The notes: a model not told the origin generated them from the letters alone. A stretch of DNA of 64,000 nt from HLUCCA09 sp038745585 (GCA_038745585.1 JBCDLH010000007.1:62001-126000), one strand, 5' to 3'. Positions 25,708-34,250 are shown, counted from the first letter of the stretch. Program-made: numbers and translations.

Positions 25708-27126
25708 ATGTCCGCCGCGCCGAGCCCCGCCCCGAGCCCAGCATCGAGCCCCGCAACGACGACATCGCATTGGACCAAATCCGCTTGGCGCTCGAAGCCG
25801 CGCGTGCAGATGCCGGATTATCCGGATGGAGAGGCACTCCGTGTGGTCGAAGCGCAGCTTGCAAAGTACCCGCCCCTCGTCTTCGCCGGCGAAGCCCGGC
25901 GACTCCGGACCGAACTGGCGCGCGCCGGGCGTGGCGAAGCGTTCCTCCTCCAGGGCGGCGATTGCGCCGAGAGCTTTGCCGAGTTTTCCGCCGACACGAT
26001 CCGCGACACCTTCAAGGTCATGCTACAGATGGCGGTGGTGCTGACCTACGGCGCCAAGGTGCCGGTCGTGAAGGTCGGGCGGATGGCAGGCCAATTCGCC
26101 AAACCGCGCTCGGCACCGACCGAAGTGAAGGACGGTGTTGAGCTTCCCTCCTACCGCGGCGATATCATCAACGACCTGCCGTTCACCGTGGAGGCGCGCC
26201 TCCCGCGCCCCGAAAAGATGCTCGAGGCCTATACGCAGGCCGCCGCGTCGCTCAACCTGCTGCGCGCCTTCTCGACGGGCGGCTTTGCCGACATCCACCG
26301 CGTCCATGCCTGGACGACCGGCTTTGCCGCCGAGGACAAGGCCCAGGCCTATCGCGACGTGTCGAACCGGATCTCGGAGTCGCTCGATTTTATGTCCGCC
26401 GCCGGGATCAGCGCCGATCAGGTCGAAAACCTCTCAAAGGTCGATTTCTATACCTCGCACGAGGCGCTGCTCCTGGAATACGAGGAGGCGCTGACCCGCG
26501 TCGATTCGACGACCGGTCAAACGATCGCGGGCTCCGGCCACATGATCTGGATCGGTGATCGCACGCGTCAGCCCGAGGGCGCCCATGTCGAGTTCGCGCG
26601 CGGCGTGTCAAACCCGATCGGGCTGAAATGCGGGCCGTCGATGACGGCAGACGACCTAAAGGCGCTGATGGCGACGCTCAACCCCGAGAACGACGCGGGA
26701 CGGCTCACGCTCATCTCGCGTTTCGGAGCGGGCAAGGTTGCCGAGCACCTGCCGCGCCTCATAGAGACGGTGCGCGCCGAGGGCGCCAACGTTGTCTGGG
26801 TGTGCGATCCGATGCATGGCAACACGATCAAGTCGGCCTCGGGCTACAAGACGCGGCCCTTTGAGCGCGTTCTGTCGGAGGTGCGCGAGTTCTTCGCCGC
26901 GCATCGCGATGCGGGCACGGTGCCGGGCGGGGTGCATTTCGAGATGACCGGCCAGGACGTCACCGAATGCACCGGCGGCCTGCAGGCGGTGTCGGACGAA
27001 GACCTCTCGGACCGCTATCACACCGCGTGCGATCCGCGGCTTAATGCGAACCAGTCGCTGGAGCTTGCATTCTTAGTGGCCGAGGAGCTTTCGAACCGGC
27101 GCTCGGCTGCGCAAGCGACAGGGTGA
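25708..27126 (+). CDS. aroG: Class II 3-deoxy-7-phosphoheptulonate (DAHP) synthase
   Basis: A 472-residue plant-type (class II) enzyme condensing phosphoenolpyruvate and erythrose 4-phosphate, the first step of the shikimate pathway. Signature regions are LLQGGDCAESFAEFSADTIR (metal-binding cysteine), KPRSAPTEVKDGVELPSYRG, SHEALLLEYEEALTR and VWVCDPMHGNTIKS. The first 25 or so residues are a Pro/Ala/Ser-rich leader; AAGGAAG precedes the ATG. It is monocistronic in appearance. Confidence 0.96.
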   Translation: MSAAPSPAPSPASSPATTTSHWTKSAWRSKPRVQMPDYPDGEALRVVEAQLAKYPPLVFAGEARRLRTELARAGRGEAFLLQGGDCAESFAEFSADTIRDTFKVMLQMAVVLTYGAKVPVVKVGRMAGQFAKPRSAPTEVKDGVELPSYRGDIINDLPFTVEARLPRPEKMLEAYTQAAASLNLLRAFSTGGFADIHRVHAWTTGFAAEDKAQAYRDVSNRISESLDFMSAAGISADQVENLSKVDFYTSHEALLLEYEEALTRVDSTTGQTIAGSGHMIWIGDRTRQPEGAHVEFARGVSNPIGLKCGPSMTADDLKALMATLNPENDAGRLTLISRFGAGKVAEHLPRLIETVRAEGANVVWVCDPMHGNTIKSASGYKTRPFERVLSEVREFFAAHRDAGTVPGGVHFEMTGQDVTECTGGLQAVSDEDLSDRYHTACDPRLNANQSLELAFLVAEELSNRRSAAQATG

Positions 27127-27338
27127 TCTCCGCCTAGGGGTCAGCCGCAGCAGGGCACGCCCTCCAGTACGGCTGGCCTCCACCGTTGGCGCAATGTGGG
27201 AGAGCCCCGACAGATCAGGCGGGTAAGCTCTGCGCACGCCGGTGAGCGCCAACGGCCTGCTTGCGCATGCCTGCCAAATCCGGTTTCGCTTTGCGGGCCG
27301 CCGTTCTAGGCTTGCGGGGCGGCGATAGCGAGGCGGCG

Positions 27339-27959
27339 ATGACCGATGTTTCACCCCACGGGCCCTTGCGTGTCGGCATCGGCGGACCGGTGGGCGCGGG
27401 CAAGACGACGCTGACCGAGGCGCTCGCGCGCGCGCTCGCCCCAAAGCACTCGATGGCGGTCGTTACCAACGATATCTACACGAGCGAGGATGCCGAATTC
27501 CTCCTCCGGGCACAGGCGCTTCCGGCCGAGCGTATCCGCGGCGTCGAGACCGGCGGCTGCCCGCATACCGCGATCCGCGAGGATGCCTCGATCAACCTCG
27601 CCGCCATCGACGATCTCACGCGCCGCCTGCCGGATCTCGCCCTCGTACTGATCGAGAGCGGCGGCGACAACCTCGCGGCGACGTTCTCGCCCGAACTGGC
27701 CGACCTCACGCTCTACGTGATCGATACAGCGGCCGGCCAGGACATCCCGCGCAAGCGCGGGCCCGGGCTCACGAAATCCGATCTGCTGATCGTAAACAAG
27801 ACCGACCTTGCGCCCCATGTCGGGGTCGACCGCGCGCGGCTCGAAGCCGACACGCAAACGGCGCGCGATGGCCGACCCTATGTCATGGCCAACCTGCGCG
27901 ACGGCGATGGCGTGCCCGAGATCGCAGCTTTTATCGAGCGTGAAGGCGGGTTGACCTAG
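27339..27959 (+). CDS. ureG: Urease accessory GTPase UreG
   Basis: A 206-residue SIMIBI-class GTPase that delivers nickel to urease. P loop GGPVGAGKTTL near residue 15, GVETGGCPHTAIREDASINL (the CPH metal-binding motif), LVLIESGGDNLAATFSPEL and the guanine motif NKTDLAP are all present. ATG 27339 was chosen; it gives the normal length, and the 26 residues further upstream are not conserved. No other urease gene lies in the window; the gene stands alone and is convergent with a conserved hypothetical gene with overlapping CTAG stops. Confidence 0.94.
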   Translation: MTDVSPHGPLRVGIGGPVGAGKTTLTEALARALAPKHSMAVVTNDIYTSEDAEFLLRAQALPAERIRGVETGGCPHTAIREDASINLAAIDDLTRRLPDLALVLIESGGDNLAATFSPELADLTLYVIDTAAGQDIPRKRGPGLTKSDLLIVNKTDLAPHVGVDRARLEADTQTARDGRPYVMANLRDGDGVPEIAAFIEREGGLT

Positions 27960-28960
27960 CTCGCATTGCTTTCCAGCGCCGCGGCGGGCGCATGGGCGGG
28001 CGCATGGGCGGGGGGCAAGGACCGCCCGGTTGTGGCCAACGCCGCCTCGGCGCGCGCGAGACCTGCGCGCAGGACGGGGCAATCGGTGGTGCGGAGGGCG
28101 GCCCGACACCAGACCGCTTGGCGCGCGGGCAGGCGCGCGGCTTCGAGCACCGCCATCACCCGCTGAAGATAGGCGGCGTGGGCGTGCCGCCGCCGGTAAA
28201 GCGAGGCGAAGGTTTGCGGATCGAGCCGATTGCGCACGGCGAGGCGCAACATCTGTTCGAGCATGCCGCAAGCCTCCAGCTCACGCTCGGTCTGCGCTCC
28301 GAAATAGGGCGTGCGCAGGTGATGCGCGCGGGTCCCGAAGAGCGCGGCATGCATCGCGTCCTCCAGCACCATCGGATCATAGACGACAAATGCCTGCTCG
28401 GCGGCATCCAAGAGCTCGGCGGCGTTACCGTAGCGCTCGGTAAAGGAGAGCCGCCGTGCGCCGAGAAACCGCCTGTCCCAGCCCGTGAACCGCGGATCGA
28501 GCGTCGCTTGCGGGCGGATGGCGAGCACACGCGCGCCGGGCGCGGCCACCGAATAAGCACAGGCTGCATAGCCGCCTGCGCCGGCGCCGTAGAAGAGCAC
28601 GGTGTCGAAAAGATCAAAAAAGCCGTCATCGACAAGATCGTCGAAAAACGCATAAAGCTCGCGGTCGCGAAACCATGTGGGGCCGTCCGAATAAAGCGTG
28701 AGCTGCGACCAGCCCTGTTTGCCCGCGCATTTCAGACCATAGGGCAGCGCGGGCGTCGTGGCGCGGATCGCGGTGGCGTCCTCGAAGGTCACGAGAAGGA
28801 TGGCGTCGTCATCTTCAGTATAGAGCGCGCCGTGGCGCCGCCCGAGCCGCGCATGAAAGCCATGCTCCATGGCGTGGGCGTCAAGCGTTTCAAGCCACGC
28901 TTGGGTGTGCGCTTGCGCAGGCCGCCCATCCCCTAGCGGCGCCATCTTATCGGTACTCAT
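27956..28960 (-). CDS. Conserved Rhodobacterales protein, sometimes labelled PAPS reductase
   Basis: A 334-residue protein from ATG 28960, preceded by GGAGG. Conserved-looking features are LLVTFEDATAIRATTPALPY, LYSDGPTWFRDRELYAFFDD, LFYGAGAGGYAACAYSVAAP and VLAIRPQATLDPRFTGWDRR. As I recall the family, database copies are often called phosphoadenosine phosphosulfate reductase, but I see no PAPS-reductase motif. The GAGAGGYAACAYS segment resembles an alpha/beta-hydrolase nucleophile elbow. The C-terminus ends in a short alternating PAHAPAHAP repeat. Function unknown. Confidence 0.75.
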   Translation of the reverse strand: MSTDKMAPLGDGRPAQAHTQAWLETLDAHAMEHGFHARLGRRHGALYTEDDDAILLVTFEDATAIRATTPALPYGLKCAGKQGWSQLTLYSDGPTWFRDRELYAFFDDLVDDGFFDLFDTVLFYGAGAGGYAACAYSVAAPGARVLAIRPQATLDPRFTGWDRRFLGARRLSFTERYGNAAELLDAAEQAFVVYDPMVLEDAMHAALFGTRAHHLRTPYFGAQTERELEACGMLEQMLRLAVRNRLDPQTFASLYRRRHAHAAYLQRVMAVLEAARLPARQAVWCRAALRTTDCPVLRAGLARAEAALATTGRSLPPAHAPAHAPAAALESNAS

Positions 28961-29462
28961 ATCACGGGCCTCCGTGCCCTCAATGCGCCAGGCAGGACGC
29001 ATCTTAACCATAACAACGAGTGTCCGTCGTCTGGATAGAATGGGGCCGGAATGGGCAGAACCCAAGGGGATTCCGGGGATGGCCGAAAGGTCGCAAGACG
29101 TGCAGAGACAACGGGCGGCTGCGCTGCTGGCTCGTTAACGCGGCGCATTTCGCAGTAAGCCGTGCCTTCACCGCCCCGACGGGTGCCGCCGTTCCCGAGG
29201 AACGAGCCTCTGTTCCTAGGCAGTCTTCTCCGCGCCCCAAGCTCCACGATGAGGGAGGGACAGCACCGCCCTGTTTGTACGGCACGTCGGCGGCGCAACG
29301 GTCCATCGACCGTCATCTTGCGCCGAGTGTCAGAATTCAGAGTGCAGAGGAGGCACGCTTGATCGCGACCTTCTCTGGCTGCGGCACGCTTTCTCAGCGT
29401 CACCTGCGGCACGCGTCCGTGCGCAGCTCCCCCGTCGTTCCGCCTTGTTGCCCAGAAACCCC
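28961..29462. other. 502-bp gap without a convincing gene
   Basis: Reading frames of up to 171 residues cross this stretch on both strands, but none has a recognisable motif, a ribosome-binding site at its start or the codon pattern of neighbours. It includes a short palindrome GTTCCCGAGGAAC near 29201. The left end presumably holds the promoter of the minus-strand gene ending at 28960. It may be decayed coding DNA. Confidence 0.4.
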
Positions 29463-30692
29463 TCAGAAAAACGCCTGGAGCCCCGTCTGCGCCCGTCCCA
29501 AGATCAGCGCATGTATGTCATGCGTGCCCTCGTAGGTGTTGACGGTCTCGAGGTTCACCATGTGGCGCATCACCCGATACTCCTCCTGGATCCCGTTGCC
29601 GCCGTGCATGTCCCGCGCATCCCGCGCGATACCGAGCGCCTTGCCGCAATTGTTGCGCTTCATCAGCGAGATCGCCTCGGGTGCCGCGGTATGCGCCTCC
29701 ATCATCCGCCCGAGTGCCAGCGCACCCTGGAGGCCAAGCGCGATCTCGGTCTGCATATCGGCAAGCTTCTTCTGAAAGAGCTGTGTCTGTGCGATCGGAC
29801 GGCCGAACTGGACCCGGTCGAGCCCGTATTGCCGCGCGGCGTGCCAGCAGGCCTCTGCCGCCCCCATCACGCCCCACGAGATCCCATAACGCGCACGGTT
29901 GAGGCAGCCGAACGGGCCCTTTAGCCCTTCGACCCCCGGCAGCAGCGCCTCCTCGCCTACCTCGACCCCGTCCATCACGATCTCGCCCGTCACCGAGGCG
30001 CGCAGCGAGAGCTTGCCGCCGATCTTGGGCGCCGAGAGCCCGGCCATCCCCTTGTCGAGGACAAACCCCTTGATCTTGCCGCTATGGGCGTCCGACTTGG
30101 CCCAGACCACGAAGACATCGGCAATCGGCGCGTTCGAGATCCACATCTTCGACCCGGTGAGACGGTAGCCGGTGGCGGTCTTCTCCGCCCGCGTCTTCAT
30201 GCCGGCCGGGTCCGAGCCCGCATCTGCCTCTGTCAGCCCAAAACAGCCGATGAGTTCTCCGCGCGCGAGGCCCGGAAGGTAGTTTTGCCGCTGCGCCTCC
30301 GTCCCATAGGCGTGAATGGGGTACATCACGAGCGAGGACTGCACCGACATCATCGAGCGGTAGCCCGAATCCACCCGCTCGACCTCCCGCGCGATGAGCC
30401 CATAAGAGACATAGCCCGCGCCGAGCCCGCCATAGCTCTCGGGGATCGTCGCGCCCAAGAGACCGGCTTCGCCCATCAGACGAAAGATCGCCGGGTCCGC
30501 CGTCTCGCTGGCAAAGGCTGGGCCCACACGGGGCTGCAATTCGGCCGCGGCAAAGGCGCGGGCCGCGTCGCGCAGCATGCGCTCATCTTCGGAAAGCTGG
30601 GCTTCGAGGCCCAGCGGATCTTCCCAGTCGAACGAGGCGAGGTTCGGGCGGTCCGCCGCCGAGGGGGCTGTAACGCGCGTTTCGACATTCAT
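29463..30692 (-). CDS. gcdH: Glutaryl-CoA dehydrogenase
   Basis: A 409-residue FAD-dependent acyl-CoA dehydrogenase. The C-terminal TVNTYEGTHDIHALILGRAQ holds the catalytic glutamate (YEGTHD) and is diagnostic of glutaryl-CoA dehydrogenase, which dehydrogenates and decarboxylates glutaryl-CoA to crotonyl-CoA in lysine and tryptophan degradation. Other conserved parts are GCFGLTEADAGSDPAGMKTR and KMWISNAPIADVFVVWAK. No CoA-transferase partner is adjacent. It is divergent from the M48 peptidase gene. Confidence 0.94.
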   Translation of the reverse strand: MNVETRVTAPSAADRPNLASFDWEDPLGLEAQLSEDERMLRDAARAFAAAELQPRVGPAFASETADPAIFRLMGEAGLLGATIPESYGGLGAGYVSYGLIAREVERVDSGYRSMMSVQSSLVMYPIHAYGTEAQRQNYLPGLARGELIGCFGLTEADAGSDPAGMKTRAEKTATGYRLTGSKMWISNAPIADVFVVWAKSDAHSGKIKGFVLDKGMAGLSAPKIGGKLSLRASVTGEIVMDGVEVGEEALLPGVEGLKGPFGCLNRARYGISWGVMGAAEACWHAARQYGLDRVQFGRPIAQTQLFQKKLADMQTEIALGLQGALALGRMMEAHTAAPEAISLMKRNNCGKALGIARDARDMHGGNGIQEEYRVMRHMVNLETVNTYEGTHDIHALILGRAQTGLQAFF

Positions 30693-30811
30693 GGGCAGTC
30701 CTCCTTTGCGGCATCAGTTAGCTTATGCCCGCGGTTCGGGCAATGGACGGGGCAGGTCCGGCTTTGCTAGGCCTTTGCCCGCAAGCAATGCCAATGCAGG
30801 GAGGCCCGCCC

Positions 30812-31579
30812 ATGTGCCTGTGTTCCACACTCTCGCGCCGCAAGGCGCTTCTTGGGGGCAGCAGTGCGCTCCTGTCGCTGTCGCTCGCCGGCTGTGTGAC
30901 GACCGAGGGCGGCAGCGCCCCGTCGCTGATCAGCGACGCCGAGGTCGAGCGGGCGGCGCTTCGGAGTTGGGCTCAGATTCGCGCGCAAACGCCCGCGTCG
31001 CGCAACGCCAGCCACATCGCGCAGGCACGCGCGGTCTCAAACCGGCTCCTCGGAGCGGCGGGGGAACGCCCCGACGCCTGGGAGGTGCAGGTCTTTGCCG
31101 GCTCCGAGATCAACGCGTTTGCGCTTCCTGGCCGCAAGATCGGGATCTATGACGGCCTCTTTCGCGTGGCGGACACGCCGGATCAGCTCGCCACCGTCGT
31201 CGGCCATGAGATCGGCCATGTCCAAGCCCGGCACGGCGAGGAGCGGATTAACACCCAAGCCGCGACGGGCCTCGGGCTCGATCTTCTCGGCGCCGTCTTG
31301 CAGGCCGGGAATGTGAGCGGCGGGGCCGATATCGCCGCGGCGCTCGGGGTCGGCGCGGAGTTCGGCATCCTGCGCCCTTATTCGCGGCGCCAGGAGCTTG
31401 AGGCTGATGCGTTGGGCCTGCGCCTGATGGACAGAGCGGGCTATAACCCGCGCCAAGCGATCACGCTTTGGCAAGACATGCAGGCCGTCGGCGGCACCCC
31501 GCCCGAACTCATCTCCACCCATCCCGCGCCCACGACGCGGATCGCAGAGATGCAGGGCCTGGTGGAGGAATTGGCGTAG
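30812..31579 (+). CDS. M48-family metalloprotease lipoprotein
   Basis: A 255-residue protein with a lipobox (LSLAGC, cysteine near residue 29) after a hydrophobic signal segment, so probably outer-membrane or periplasmic and lipid-anchored. The zinc motif HEIGH is in VVGHEIGHVQARHGEERINT, with the third ligand glutamate in RRQELEADALGLRLM. LISTHPAPTTRIAEM is the typical C-terminal motif of BepA/LoiP-like proteases involved in outer-membrane quality control. ATG 30812 was chosen for the GGGAGG upstream and the signal peptide. Confidence 0.92.
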   Translation: MCLCSTLSRRKALLGGSSALLSLSLAGCVTTEGGSAPSLISDAEVERAALRSWAQIRAQTPASRNASHIAQARAVSNRLLGAAGERPDAWEVQVFAGSEINAFALPGRKIGIYDGLFRVADTPDQLATVVGHEIGHVQARHGEERINTQAATGLGLDLLGAVLQAGNVSGGADIAAALGVGAEFGILRPYSRRQELEADALGLRLMDRAGYNPRQAITLWQDMQAVGGTPPELISTHPAPTTRIAEMQGLVEELA

Positions 31580-31957
31580 GGTTTGGGCGTCTGGTTGGTT
31601 GCAGTGGGCAGCCCCGACACTATTGGTGAACGATACGCCCCCAGGTTTCGAAATAGCACCCTAGCACGGAGCCGTGCCAGCGCCGTCCCGTCTCGGCGGG
31701 ATGGCGCTTTGTGGCCACTCTCGCTTAGTTCGGCCCGAGGAGGTGTGTGGCTGGGATAAAGCGCCAAACCCCAACCCTTGGAGCGCCAACCCAAGGGACG
31801 GCGCTGGCACGGCTCCGTCCTTTGTTCGCAAGTGCTGAGAATGGGTTCGGCGTAGCTGCATAGGGCCGGTCCTCAGGCCTTTCAGCCAAAGAAAGTGGTG
31901 ACCGCCCCCAGGCAATCACCATCAAAAGCTGCGCCAAAGGTGCCCAAGCTCGGAGGG
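31580..31957. other. 378-bp gap between M48 gene and infC
   Basis: Contains no convincing gene. It holds the 153-bp inverted-repeat element (31666-31818). The remainder (31819-31957) shows nothing recognisable; infC reads leftward into it, so a transcription end is expected but I do not see a clear hairpin with a U tract apart from the element itself. Confidence 0.6.
31666..31818. repeat. 153-bp element with 24-bp terminal inverted repeats, copy 2
   Basis: The left end (31666-31689, starting ACGGAGCCGTGCCAGCGCCG) is a perfect 24-bp inverted repeat of 31795-31818. A second nested pair, GGCGCTTT at 31703-31710 and AAAGCGCC at 31758-31765, would extend the fold. It shares its ends and subterminal sequence with the element at 23715-23857. 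Non-coding. Confidence 0.9.
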
Positions 31958-32503
31958 TTACTTCGCCACCGGCCCGATCATCATGACCATCTGACGGCCC
32001 TCCATCTTGGGCATATTCTCGACTTTGCCGAGTTCTTTGATGTCCTCCGCGACCCGTTCGAGGAGTTCACGACCCAGGTTTTGGTGCGCCATCTCGCGGC
32101 CGCGGAAGCGCAGCGTCACTTTGACCTTGTCCCCGCTTTCCAGGAACCGCGTGACGTTGCGCATCTTCACATCGTAATCATGGGTGTCGGTGTTGGGGCG
32201 AAACTTCACCTCCTTCACCTCGATCGTCTTTTGCTTCTTTTTAGCTTCGGCTTCGCGTTTTTGCGTCTCGTACTTGTACTTGCCGAAATCCATGATCTTG
32301 CAGACCGGCGGATCGGCATTCGGGGAGATTTCGACCAGATCGAGGCCCACCTGTTCGGCCAATTCAAGCGCGCGCTCGGGCTTGACGACGCCGACGTTCT
32401 GGCCCTCGGGGCCGATAAGGCGGATCTCGGGCGCCCGGATGCGTCCGTTGACGCGGGGGCCTGTTTCGCGCTGGGGGGGCGCGTTATGTGGTCTGCGGGC
32501 TAT
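31958..32503 (-). CDS. infC: Translation initiation factor IF-3
   Basis: A 181-residue IF-3 that binds the 30S subunit and checks start codons. The N-terminal domain reads ARRPHNAPPQRETGPRVNGR and then RAPEIRLIGPEGQNVGVV; the linker includes PPVCKIMDFGKYKYE; the C-terminal domain has GDKVKVTLRFRGREMAHQNL. No ATG, GTG or TTG gives the full N-terminal domain. The frame opens at an ATA codon (32501-32503 plus strand complement) with AAGGAA upstream, directly after an in-frame TGA. Non-canonical starts are the known basis of IF-3 autoregulation. Confidence 0.95.
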   Translation of the reverse strand: MARRPHNAPPQRETGPRVNGRIRAPEIRLIGPEGQNVGVVKPERALELAEQVGLDLVEISPNADPPVCKIMDFGKYKYETQKREAEAKKKQKTIEVKEVKFRPNTDTHDYDVKMRNVTRFLESGDKVKVTLRFRGREMAHQNLGRELLERVAEDIKELGKVENMPKMEGRQMVMMIGPVAK

Positions 32504-32516
32504 GTCTCAATTCCTT
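32501..32516 (-). promoter_or_regulatory. Non-canonical ATA start and ribosome-binding site of infC
   Basis: On the minus strand AAGGAA (32516-32511) is followed by TTGAGAC and then ATA GCC CGC. The in-frame TGA lies six bases before the ATA, which excludes any upstream start in this frame. IF-3 discriminates against non-AUG/GUG/UUG codons, so high IF-3 should repress its own translation here. Confidence 0.8.
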
Positions 32517-32677
32517 CGATCGTTGCGATGGGAGAATGCGAAAAATAACGGTTTTCCGCCGATCCTTCAAGGCGCGATCAGCGGGAGAGGGCCGGTTCGG
32601 CCGGTGTCGCGCGATGGGCGTTTCGCCGGCGCGCGTGCTTTGGCAGGAAGAGGCCATCATAGGCAGGAGGATGCGCC

Positions 32678-32869
32678 ATGAACCGGATAACCGTGATCGT
32701 TATCGCCGTCGTCGCCCTTGCGCTTGGGGGCTTTCTCTTCCTCGCGGGCGGCGGTGACGGGCCCGCTGCCGACCCCAGCCCCGAAGCCCCGCTCGCCGCG
32801 CCCGAAACCGGTGCCGAGGAAACGCCGAGCGTGGAAACCGACGAGTCTCCGGCCATCACCACGCAGTAG
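32678..32869 (+). CDS. Small membrane-anchored hypothetical protein
   Basis: A 63-residue protein: MNRITVIVIAVVALALGGFL is a single N-terminal transmembrane or uncleaved signal segment, and the remaining 40 residues are acidic and rich in Pro, Ala, Glu and Thr. GGAGGATGCGCC precedes the ATG. It is divergent from infC. No family recognised; a periplasmic low-complexity tail anchored in the inner membrane is the simplest reading. Confidence 0.65.
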   Translation: MNRITVIVIAVVALALGGFLFLAGGGDGPAADPSPEAPLAAPETGAEETPSVETDESPAITTQ

Positions 32870-33395
32870 CCGACCCCGCTTGGCCGTCGCAGCGTGATCC
32901 CTCGGGTCGGGCGCCCCTGGGGGACGCGCGCGGTGCGCGTCAGCAAAAGCGCCCGCTCCCAGGGCCGTTCGGCACCCGGGCCGATGCGATCCCGCCCCCG
33001 CAGGACGGGGCCGGGTGCAGGACGGGGCGTGATGCAGGACGGGGCGTGATGCAGGACGGGGCGTGATGCAGGACGGGGCGTGATGCAGGACCGGGCGTGA
33101 TGCAGGACCGGGTGGGGTAGTCTGGGCGGAAGCCCGGATCAGGGAGGGACGCGGCTGGGGCAAGCTGACTTCAACCTGCCGCCCGCAACGGCCGGCGGCG
33201 CGGCGCATGCGCCGCTTTTGGCGTTCGAATGACCCCCGGATAGGACGCAGACCATCCGACGCGGCCGCGGCCGCCGCGTCGGCACCCGAACCCTAGTCGT
33301 CGCTCTGGCCGCCCCGCCTTGCCCCATCGGGCCGCAGACGGCGCGCCGAGCCCGGAGCCTCAGCCAGACGCCGCCCAAGTGCCGACACGCGACCG
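32870..33395. other. 526-bp gap with tandem repeats and a strong hairpin
   Basis: No convincing gene. It holds seven 17-bp tandem units (33001-33119) and a perfect 10-bp stem, CCGACGCGGC at 33256-33265 with GCCGCGTCGG at 33273-33282, which may end the leftward fpr transcript although no U tract follows. Confidence 0.6.
33001..33119. repeat. 17-bp tandem repeat, seven units
   Basis: Units start every 17 bp from 33001. The four central ones (33018-33085) are identical, CAGGACGGGGCGTGATG; the first and last units and the sixth differ by one to a few bases. There are no spacers, so it is a VNTR and not a CRISPR. The 17-bp period means it cannot code for a repeat peptide in one frame. Confidence 0.97.
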
Positions 33396-34250
33396 CTATC
33401 CAACGAACGCCTTCTCGACCACGTATTCTGCGGGCTCCGAATTCGCCCCCTCACGCAACCCGTGGGAGTCGAGGATCTCTTTCATGTCGAGGTTAAAGGG
33501 GAGCGAGCCGCAGACCATCGCGCGATCGGTCTCTGGGCTCAGACCGCCGGAGATGCCGAGATCGGCAAACGCCGTGCCGTCTTCGAGCAGTGTGGTGATC
33601 CGCCCCATCTTGGGGCTCTTCTCGCGCGTTGTCGTCGGATAGTAGACGAGCGTGTCGCCGACCAACTCGCCGATCAGCGGGTCGTCCTTGAGGCTTTCGA
33701 CAAGCTCCCGGCCATAGGTCAGCTCTGCCACGTCGCGGCAGGTATGGGTCAGGATGACCTGGTCGTAATCCTCATAGGTCTGAGGCTCGCGCACGAGGCT
33801 CGCAAAGGGCGCGATACCCGTCCCCGTCGCAAAGAACCAGAGCCGCTTGCCGGGCAGGAGCGCGTCGTGGACGAGGGTGCCCACGGGTTTGGGCTTGAGG
33901 ATGATCCGGTCGCCCGGTTGGATATGCTGAAGGCGCGAGGTCAGCGGGCCGTCCTGAACCTTGATCGAGTAAAACTCAAGCTCGTCGTCCCAGGCCGGGC
34001 TCGCAATGGAATAGGCCCGCAGAATTGGGCGCGCCTTGCCAGTCTCTGGGTTGGGCGCGCCGACAAGGCCGATCATCACAAACTCGCCGGACCGAAAGCG
34101 CAGCGCGCGCGGCCGCGTGCAGCGAAAGGAAAAGAGCCTGTCCGTCCAGTGCCGGACATGGATTACCGTCTCTTCGGGCAGTCCATGTGCGGGTTTCGGC
34201 GTCTTGGCGGTCTCATTCGGCGCGGCGTCGGGGATCTGGTCTTCGGGCAT
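33396..34250 (-). CDS. fpr: Ferredoxin-NADP reductase
   Basis: A 284-residue FAD enzyme of the bacterial FNR (subclass I) type, transferring electrons between NADPH and ferredoxin/flavodoxin. The FAD site is ILRAYSIASPAWDDELEFYS, the NADP site LWFFATGTGIAPFASLVREP, and the C-terminal MVCGSLPFNLDMKEILDSHG is typical. GREGANSEPAEYVVEKAFVG-like ending (GLREGANSEPAEYVVEKAFV) is characteristic of Rhodobacter Fpr. ATG 34250 has GAGAGAG upstream. In related genomes it can lie at the end of the sulfite-reduction cluster. Confidence 0.95.
   Translation of the reverse strand: MPEDQIPDAAPNETAKTPKPAHGLPEETVIHVRHWTDRLFSFRCTRPRALRFRSGEFVMIGLVGAPNPETGKARPILRAYSIASPAWDDELEFYSIKVQDGPLTSRLQHIQPGDRIILKPKPVGTLVHDALLPGKRLWFFATGTGIAPFASLVREPQTYEDYDQVILTHTCRDVAELTYGRELVESLKDDPLIGELVGDTLVYYPTTTREKSPKMGRITTLLEDGTAFADLGISGGLSPETDRAMVCGSLPFNLDMKEILDSHGLREGANSEPAEYVVEKAFVG

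Noticed and set aside
27183..27255. A 10-bp inverted repeat CCGTTGGCGC/GCGCCAACGG between aroG and ureG
   Set aside because: Real but short, 53 bp apart and without a U tract; not enough to call a terminator or mobile element.
27339..27959. Alternative assignment of the UreG gene as HypB
   Set aside because: HypB carries an N-terminal metal-binding extension and different motifs; the sequence and length fit UreG.
29020..29535. A 171-residue frame on the plus strand in the 502-bp gap
   Set aside because: No ribosome-binding site at its start, no motif, and it runs into the gcdH coding region on the other strand.
33001..33119. Possible CRISPR array
   Set aside because: Units are contiguous with no spacers and no cas genes are near; it is a simple tandem repeat.
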